From: JAUIAI01 sp045106815
GTDB taxonomy: Bacteria > Pseudomonadota > Gammaproteobacteria > Burkholderiales > Burkholderiaceae_E
Direction: 5' to 3'
Assembly: GCA_045106815.1 (NCBI GenBank)
Contig: JBGCFG010000009.1
Location: forward strand, 177,954-241,953
DNA: 64,000 bases
In this document: positions 59,922 to 64,000 of the stretch, one piece after another
How the letters are laid out: every line of letters begins with the position of its first letter
Numbering within the stretch: the stretch's first letter is position 1
The notes under the pieces: generated by a model
The model's input: only the letters and a program-made list of their open reading frames with translations
Databases searched by the model: none
What the model was told of the DNA's origin: nothing
Position numbers and translations under genes: made by a program

Positions 59922-60395
59922 CTAATCATCGGCAACGCTGTAACTCGCCTCAATGCTGATCGGAAAATTCACCGAGCGGGCAATAAAGCAAACCTCATGA
60001 ATCCGCTGGTGGATCGCGTCCGCTTCCTGTGCGTCGCTTGCACCGGTCAAAGTGATACGCGGGCGCAAAATCGCGTGGTCGAACCGACCTGCTCCGGATG
60101 GCTCAGAATGCCCATATCCCACCGGATCATCCTCATAAGCATGCACAACAACCCCGGCTTGACTGGCCAGGTGTAAATACCAAAGCATGTGACACGCAGA
60201 CAAAGCCGCAATTAGGAGGTCTTCCGGGTTATGCAAACTCGGATCGCCCCCTAGTTGTGGCGCGTTATGACACTCAATCGCTGGCTTGCCTGGCGTACAG
60301 ACCGTCCAGCTCCGTTGATAACTGCGGTAGCTGGTAGTACCTTGGCCAGTGTTGCCAGTCCAACGAATGGCAGCGGGATACGGATGGAGGGTCAT
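59922..60395 (-). CDS. OsmC/Ohr-family protein
   Basis: A 157-residue OsmC-family protein. OsmC and Ohr reduce organic hydroperoxides with a reactive cysteine pair. Here one candidate cysteine is in LLIAALSACHMLW (Cys68 region) and another in EVCFIARSVNFPI near the C-terminus, the expected spacing. AHNPEDLL-like SLHNPEDLLIAAL is a family signature. The start at 60395 is chosen because upstream residues show no similarity. It converges on the HisC-like gene with 25 bases between. Confidence 0.83.
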   Translation of the reverse strand: MTLHPYPAAIRWTGNTGQGTTSYRSYQRSWTVCTPGKPAIECHNAPQLGGDPSLHNPEDLLIAALSACHMLWYLHLASQAGVVVHAYEDDPVGYGHSEPSGAGRFDHAILRPRITLTGASDAQEADAIHQRIHEVCFIARSVNFPISIEASYSVADD

Positions 60396-60550
60396 GGAAG
60401 TGCTATGTGGGTGGATGTGGCGACAGATTAGCAGCTCTCTTGTGCTTGTCACATAGCCAGCTGAGTAACGCGAGCGAATAGCCAATTACCAAAAACCATC
60501 AGCCGCTCCAGACATCTCAAGTGCGCTGGACCTCCGTGCCGGCCACGCGA

Positions 60551-60733
60551 TTACTCAGGCCGATTCGCCTCAAGATAAGCTTCCATTTCCTCGGGCGAGA
60601 CCAGGTTGTCTTGATTGGTATCGACCTCTGACCAGTCCCTCACCTCTGAGGTTGCCGAGTTATCAGCCGCAAACAGAGCAGAACTCGCAAAGGTCATTGT
60701 GGCCGCCAGGGCAAACATCCAAAACGCTTTCAT
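60551..60733 (-). CDS. Small exported EF-hand-like protein (60 aa)
   Basis: A 60-residue protein with a signal peptide (residues 1-22, ending LFAAD) and a single EF-hand-like loop, DTNQDNLVSPEEM (near 38-50). The mature part is only about 38 residues. GGGAG eight bases before ATG 60733 fixes the start; a TTG six bases upstream is less likely. It is a second tiny calcium-binding candidate besides the one at 31878, unrelated outside the loop. No partner gene is adjacent. It should be periplasmic. Confidence 0.62.
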   Translation of the reverse strand: MKAFWMFALAATMTFASSALFAADNSATSEVRDWSEVDTNQDNLVSPEEMEAYLEANRPE

Positions 60734-61107
60734 TGGCAATACTCCCGATACTGGTTAGTTGAAAACTGAAACCGTATCGTGGCTGCTTTAGCGTTGCTGA
60801 TAAATCAAAATTTCTCTGTTTAACTGACAGAAGATTTCGAGCGATTTCTCTGTAAGGCGGCAGGCTAATCGTCGCACGACCCGAAAGCTGCTCCACATCA
60901 TCAGAAACCATGGATTGATCGCCTGAAGTACTAACAGCAAGAAGATCCACCACCAATTCGGCGAGTCACGGGGGCATACCTGTAGCCTTCAGCAAGGCTC
61001 TACGCCCATCGTCCGGTGGTGCATCGATTTATTTAGCGGCCGAACCGGTTGTGGCCGAAATACTATCGGGCAACTCAAAGTCCAGAGCGGTACAACAGCT
61101 ATCATGT
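60734..61107. other. 374-base intergenic region upstream of the small EF-hand gene and downstream of the ChaN-like gene
   Basis: No gene is supported. ATTTCTCTGT occurs twice as a direct repeat (60810-60819 and 60844-60853), 34 bases apart, upstream of the EF-hand gene. AGCCTT/AAGGCT near 60992 forms a small hairpin. CGGCC (61037-61041) and GGCCG (61053-61057) enclose AACCGGTT and could be a weak terminator for the ChaN-like gene. Confidence 0.35.
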
Positions 61108-62079
61108 TCACTTCTTACCAAACCGCTTTCTGAGGTCAGCGCAATAGTCTTTGATCTCCGCCCTGGGTGTAAAGATCACGAAATCGTAACCGTTAGCAGT
61201 GGCGTGTTTCTCAAAGTAGCTAGTCGGGTCAAGCACACCGTCTTCAACTTCAATCTGTGCAATTGAAAGTGTTCGGACGCTTGGCGCCAGTTTTGCCAGA
61301 AGCTGGGCGACGCCCCAATCTTTTCGAATATGGCCATTCCCGGCGATAAGCACTGAGGACCCGCCTTTACTACCACTCAACATTGCCTGCGCCATCGCCC
61401 CGTCACGTGCGCGCTGCGCAACAGCCATCGGCGCGAGCGCGGATTCGGGCATGAGGTTGCAATGCCCTTCTCGCAGCGTTGTCCTGAGTTCTGCTTGCGC
61501 GGACTTAGCTAGCTGAATGTCGAGATGAAGTTTCTGACGCATTTCAGCACTCACACCTTGCTCGCCTTTGCGTCCAATACTCATCATCGTAGCGCGCGGC
61601 AGCGCTGTGCCGATCATCCTTAGTTGCCTAGTAGCCGCAACACTGGCGATGGGTTGATAAATCGCCCAGGGCGGCCAGCCGCTTTTGTCCCATGCGAGTG
61701 TCTTTCCCAAACGGTCTGGGTGCAGCCAGCCGCTCGCAGCCCATTCGTCAAGATCTGTCTGGCGCGCCGCAGGAATCATTTCCCAAACAACCGTTGGCCG
61801 CTTACCGGCGGTTGAAACTGCCTGCAAGACTGCTGCCTGCAGCCGATGATGATCTGGGTTGGGATGAGTTTCTCCAACCAAAACCATCGCAGCGTCGGCG
61901 ATAGCATCATTTAGGACGGGCCAACTGGCCGGCTCGCCACTACCTTGCCATACTGTGCCAACCAACAAGTTTTGCTGATAGTGCGCTGAGGCCCAATAAG
62001 TGGGGGGCGAGACTGTTAATGCGCGCACTTCACTAGCTGGCCAGGCAAGCGCCAGCACAAAGGCTCCGGCGAATGACAT
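61108..62079 (-). CDS. ChaN-like heme-binding/uptake family protein (Tiki fold)
   Basis: A 323-residue protein of the ChaN / cofactor-heme-binding family (PF04187), with the signature VLVGETHPNPDHHRLQAAVL (about residues 71-90), WEMIPAARQ and IAGNGHIRKDWGVAQLL toward the C-terminus. In relatives a conserved Glu/His pair binds heme or metal between two monomers. The start at 62079 gives a signal peptide (FAGAFVLALAWPASEVRA) without lipobox, so it should be periplasmic; upstream frame to 62259 lacks support. AAGGGG lies about thirteen bases before the ATG. It is divergent from the sugar dehydrogenase gene. Confidence 0.75.
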   Translation of the reverse strand: MSFAGAFVLALAWPASEVRALTVSPPTYWASAHYQQNLLVGTVWQGSGEPASWPVLNDAIADAAMVLVGETHPNPDHHRLQAAVLQAVSTAGKRPTVVWEMIPAARQTDLDEWAASGWLHPDRLGKTLAWDKSGWPPWAIYQPIASVAATRQLRMIGTALPRATMMSIGRKGEQGVSAEMRQKLHLDIQLAKSAQAELRTTLREGHCNLMPESALAPMAVAQRARDGAMAQAMLSGSKGGSSVLIAGNGHIRKDWGVAQLLAKLAPSVRTLSIAQIEVEDGVLDPTSYFEKHATANGYDFVIFTPRAEIKDYCADLRKRFGKK

Positions 62080-62229
62080 TGCGCGCAGCAAAACCCCTTC
62101 CCACGCCGGGTGCTTCAGATCCTTACAACCCTGAGCCTTGAAGTGCCTTTGCGTTTGAGGGCTTTGGGATAACCAACCCCAGGTTCTGGCAAATTTAAGG
62201 TTGGTGAACGACTGGACACGGCCAAAAGT

Positions 62230-63396
62230 ATGGATTCCAATTATCAGCAAGCTTCTCATTCAAAACCTTCTTTCAAGGATAACGGTTTACGCCAGATCTG
62301 CCTGATTGTCGCCACGGTTTCATTGATGGCATGCTCGGTCACCGAAACCAAAGCAGAAAAATCAACCGTTGAAAGTGAAACCGTAGCGCAATTCAAGCGC
62401 CCTTGGGCGATGACCTTTCTCCCTGACGGCCGCTTGCTCGTCACTGAACGCGCCGGCAGTCTGAAATTGTTCGATCCTGAGTCAAGAAAGTCCCTGTCTG
62501 TTACGGGCGTGCCTGTCATTAGTGACGGCGGGCAAGGTGGTTTTGGGGACATCATTCTGCATCCGGATTACGCCTCCAATCAGCGCGTCTACATGTCATA
62601 TGTGGAAGCTGATAGTGATGGCAATCGCGGCTCAGTAGTCGCATATGCCACGCTCGATCTTAGTAATAGCAACCAAGCCGCCCTCGAAAATCCAACCATC
62701 ATCTGGCGTCAAGCCCCCAAGGTATCGGGCGGCGCACACTTCGGATTGAGGCTTGCCTTTGGACCAGACAAAATGTTGTATGTCACCTCTGGCGAACGAC
62801 GCAAATTTGAGGTTGCGCAAGACATGACGGGTAACCTTGGCAAAGTGCTGCGCTTGCAGGAGGACGGCACGCCGGCTCCAGGCAACCCGTTTGCAGACCA
62901 AGGCGGCATTGCCGCCCAGGCGTGGACGATCGGCAACCGAAATCCGCTCGGCATGGCGTTCAGTCCTACCGGTGAGTTATGGGCCCACGAGATGGGGCCT
63001 GCCGGGGGCGATGAACTCAATCAACTGGTGGCAGGCAACAACTACGGCTACCCCTTCGTGTCTGATGGTGATCACTACAGCGGGCGTGACATTCCCGACC
63101 ACAGCACTGACGACCGCTACGCGAAGCCGGCCATTAGCTGGAATCCCGTCATTTCTCCGGCTGGTCTGATCTTTTACACGGGCGAGATGTTTCCGCAGTG
63201 GCAAGGGAATGCGCTGATCGGCGGACTTTCGGCTAGAGGTCTGGTGCGCATTGCGTTCGAAGGTAACAAGGCCCGTGAAGCTGAACGCATTCCAATGGGC
63301 TCACGCGTTCGAGAAGTTGAGCAAGGCCCTGATGGTGCCGTTTGGATTCTGACCGATGGCTCCACCGGTCAGCTAAGGCGACTCACACCCGATTAG
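62230..63396 (+). CDS. PQQ-dependent soluble aldose dehydrogenase-like lipoprotein (Asd/YliI type)
   Basis: A 388-residue protein of the PQQ-dependent glucose/sorbosone dehydrogenase family, a six-bladed propeller that oxidises sugars in the periplasm and passes electrons to the respiratory chain. Family motifs are RPWAMTFLPDGRLLVTERAG, GGQGGFGDIILHPDY, HFGLRLAFGPDKMLYVTSGE with the catalytic-type His in GGAHFG, GNRNPLGMAFSP and EMGPAGGDELN. A lipobox SLMAC near residue 35 suggests anchoring as a lipoprotein. The start codon has no obvious ribosome binding site. No PQQ synthesis genes are in the window, so the cofactor must be made elsewhere or taken up. Confidence 0.85.
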   Translation: MDSNYQQASHSKPSFKDNGLRQICLIVATVSLMACSVTETKAEKSTVESETVAQFKRPWAMTFLPDGRLLVTERAGSLKLFDPESRKSLSVTGVPVISDGGQGGFGDIILHPDYASNQRVYMSYVEADSDGNRGSVVAYATLDLSNSNQAALENPTIIWRQAPKVSGGAHFGLRLAFGPDKMLYVTSGERRKFEVAQDMTGNLGKVLRLQEDGTPAPGNPFADQGGIAAQAWTIGNRNPLGMAFSPTGELWAHEMGPAGGDELNQLVAGNNYGYPFVSDGDHYSGRDIPDHSTDDRYAKPAISWNPVISPAGLIFYTGEMFPQWQGNALIGGLSARGLVRIAFEGNKAREAERIPMGSRVREVEQGPDGAVWILTDGSTGQLRRLTPD

Positions 63397-63618
63397 GTTG
63401 GATGATCTGCAAAAGTCGGAACCTGACTGTATAGATGGTGTCATATTCGGCTGGGCCTGTATTCCCCGAAGCGGCCATACAATTGACTGTTCAATTGATA
63501 CTTTGGCAGACGGCAGTAGGCCAGGAGCAGGCGGTCGTCTTCGATGTCATTGGTTAGCCTCTGACTTGTCAAACAAGTCTTGATTCCTTACAAAATTCAA
63601 TTAAGTAAGGAGCCTCAT

Positions 63619-63834
63619 ATGGCTGAAGCCGCAGTAACAAGCAAAGGTCAAATCACCATACCTGTTGAGATCAGGAGGCTTATGAATCTGAATCCGCAGG
63701 AAAAGGTCATTTTTACAGTACTGCCAAATGGCACAACGATTATGCGTGCAAAAAATCGCTCGATCACTGCCCTGGCCAAATCCGTAAAGTCATCAAAGAA
63801 AAAGGTCAGCATCAACGACATGAAGATGGACTGA
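63619..63834 (+). CDS. AbrB/VapB-type antitoxin
   Basis: A 71-residue protein with an N-terminal SpoVT/AbrB-like swapped-hairpin DNA-binding domain (AAVTSKGQITIPVEIRRLMNLNPQEKVIF) and a charged C-terminal tail that would wrap the toxin. TAAGGAG eight bases before the ATG fixes the start. It is followed one base later by a PIN-domain gene, so the pair is a type II toxin-antitoxin module; antitoxin and complex should repress their own promoter. Confidence 0.87.
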   Translation: MAEAAVTSKGQITIPVEIRRLMNLNPQEKVIFTVLPNGTTIMRAKNRSITALAKSVKSSKKKVSINDMKMD

Positions 63835-63835
63835 T

Positions 63836-64000
63836 ATGGCGACCCTCGATACGAACGTACTGGTGCGATACCTTATTGCTGACGACAAGAGGCAATTTGA
63901 ATTGGCTAGAGCATTCGTCGAAAGCACCATTCGCAAAGAATCGCTTTTCTTGCCCGTCTCTGTAACAGTTGAGCTCGAGTGGGTCCTACGCTCTCGTTAC
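63836..64000 (+). CDS. PIN-domain (VapC-like) toxin, N-terminal part (cut by window end)
   Basis: The first 55 residues of a PIN-domain protein begin one base after the antitoxin stop. The opening ATLDTNVLVRYLIADD carries the first acidic metal ligand of the PIN nuclease site and VSVTVELEWVLRSRY carries the second (Glu). PIN toxins cut RNA, often initiator tRNA or rRNA. The rest of the gene lies beyond the window, so activity cannot be judged. Confidence 0.85.
   Translation, partial: MATLDTNVLVRYLIADDKRQFELARAFVESTIRKESLFLPVSVTVELEWVLRSRY

Overview
The window is bacterial chromosome, mid-to-high GC by eye, densely packed, with no rRNA, tRNA, CRISPR array, insertion sequence or phage gene that I can see. 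The gene families point to a Pseudomonadota bacterium, most likely a free-living heterotrophic (possibly marine) gammaproteobacterium: four TRAP transporters, a FixJ-type two-component system, a PQQ-type sugar dehydrogenase, an alkyl sulfatase, and a RimK-related ligase / retropepsin / inactive-transglutaminase cluster. The genus cannot be fixed from sequence alone.

Layout. 1-2.4 kb: surface-sugar genes (3' part of a phosphomannomutase/phosphoglucomutase, a sugar-nucleotidyltransferase, a GT14-like glycosyltransferase). 2.5-8.7 kb: a tightly coupled five-gene operon encoding an M14 carboxypeptidase lipoprotein, a retropepsin-like protease, an inactive transglutaminase fused to a membrane domain, a RimK-related ATP-grasp ligase and a Tat-exported amidohydrolase. 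8.6-18.1 kb: MATE exporter, cyclase-family hydrolase, a 1442-residue envelope protein of unknown function that looks internally duplicated, a CidA/LrgB pair, a small conserved-looking protein and a DUF1989 protein. 18.5-31.4 kb: two paralogous TAXI-type TRAP operons on the minus strand. The first is coupled to an aminotransferase and a thiamine-diphosphate enzyme, the second to a FAD amine/amino-acid oxidoreductase. A divergent alkyl sulfatase lies between them.

31.9-37.5 kb: a signalling block. A small exported EF-hand protein faces an operon of FG-GAP/UnbV lipoprotein, soluble GAF-PAS histidine kinase and FixJ-like regulator. A strong 22-bp dyad lies upstream of the operon, and a matching half-site lies upstream of the EF-hand gene. 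37.7-40.8 kb: a Tat-exported serine hydrolase, a DUF3237 protein, a TetR regulator and an SDR. The TetR gene and the DUF3237 gene share a 19-bp promoter element. 40.9-43.5 kb: a D-2-hydroxyacid dehydrogenase / RraA-like / DapA-like catabolic set. 43.8-50.2 kb: small or hypothetical proteins, a GNAT acetyltransferase, an orphan acyl-CoA carboxyltransferase and a TPR-like protein.

50.3-59.9 kb: a catabolic cluster. A divergent FadR-type regulator and an SDR are followed by two complete DctPQM TRAP systems, a TauD-like dioxygenase and a HisC-like PLP enzyme that lacks the usual Asn of its NPTG motif. 59.9-64 kb: an OsmC-family protein, a second small EF-hand protein, a ChaN-like protein, a PQQ-type aldose dehydrogenase, and an AbrB/PIN toxin-antitoxin pair cut by the window edge.

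The themes are import of small organic acids or amino acids by TRAP systems, with enzymes beside each importer to start their breakdown, and two putative envelope systems (the retropepsin/ligase operon and the EF-hand/UnbV/kinase block) whose roles are not settled by sequence alone.
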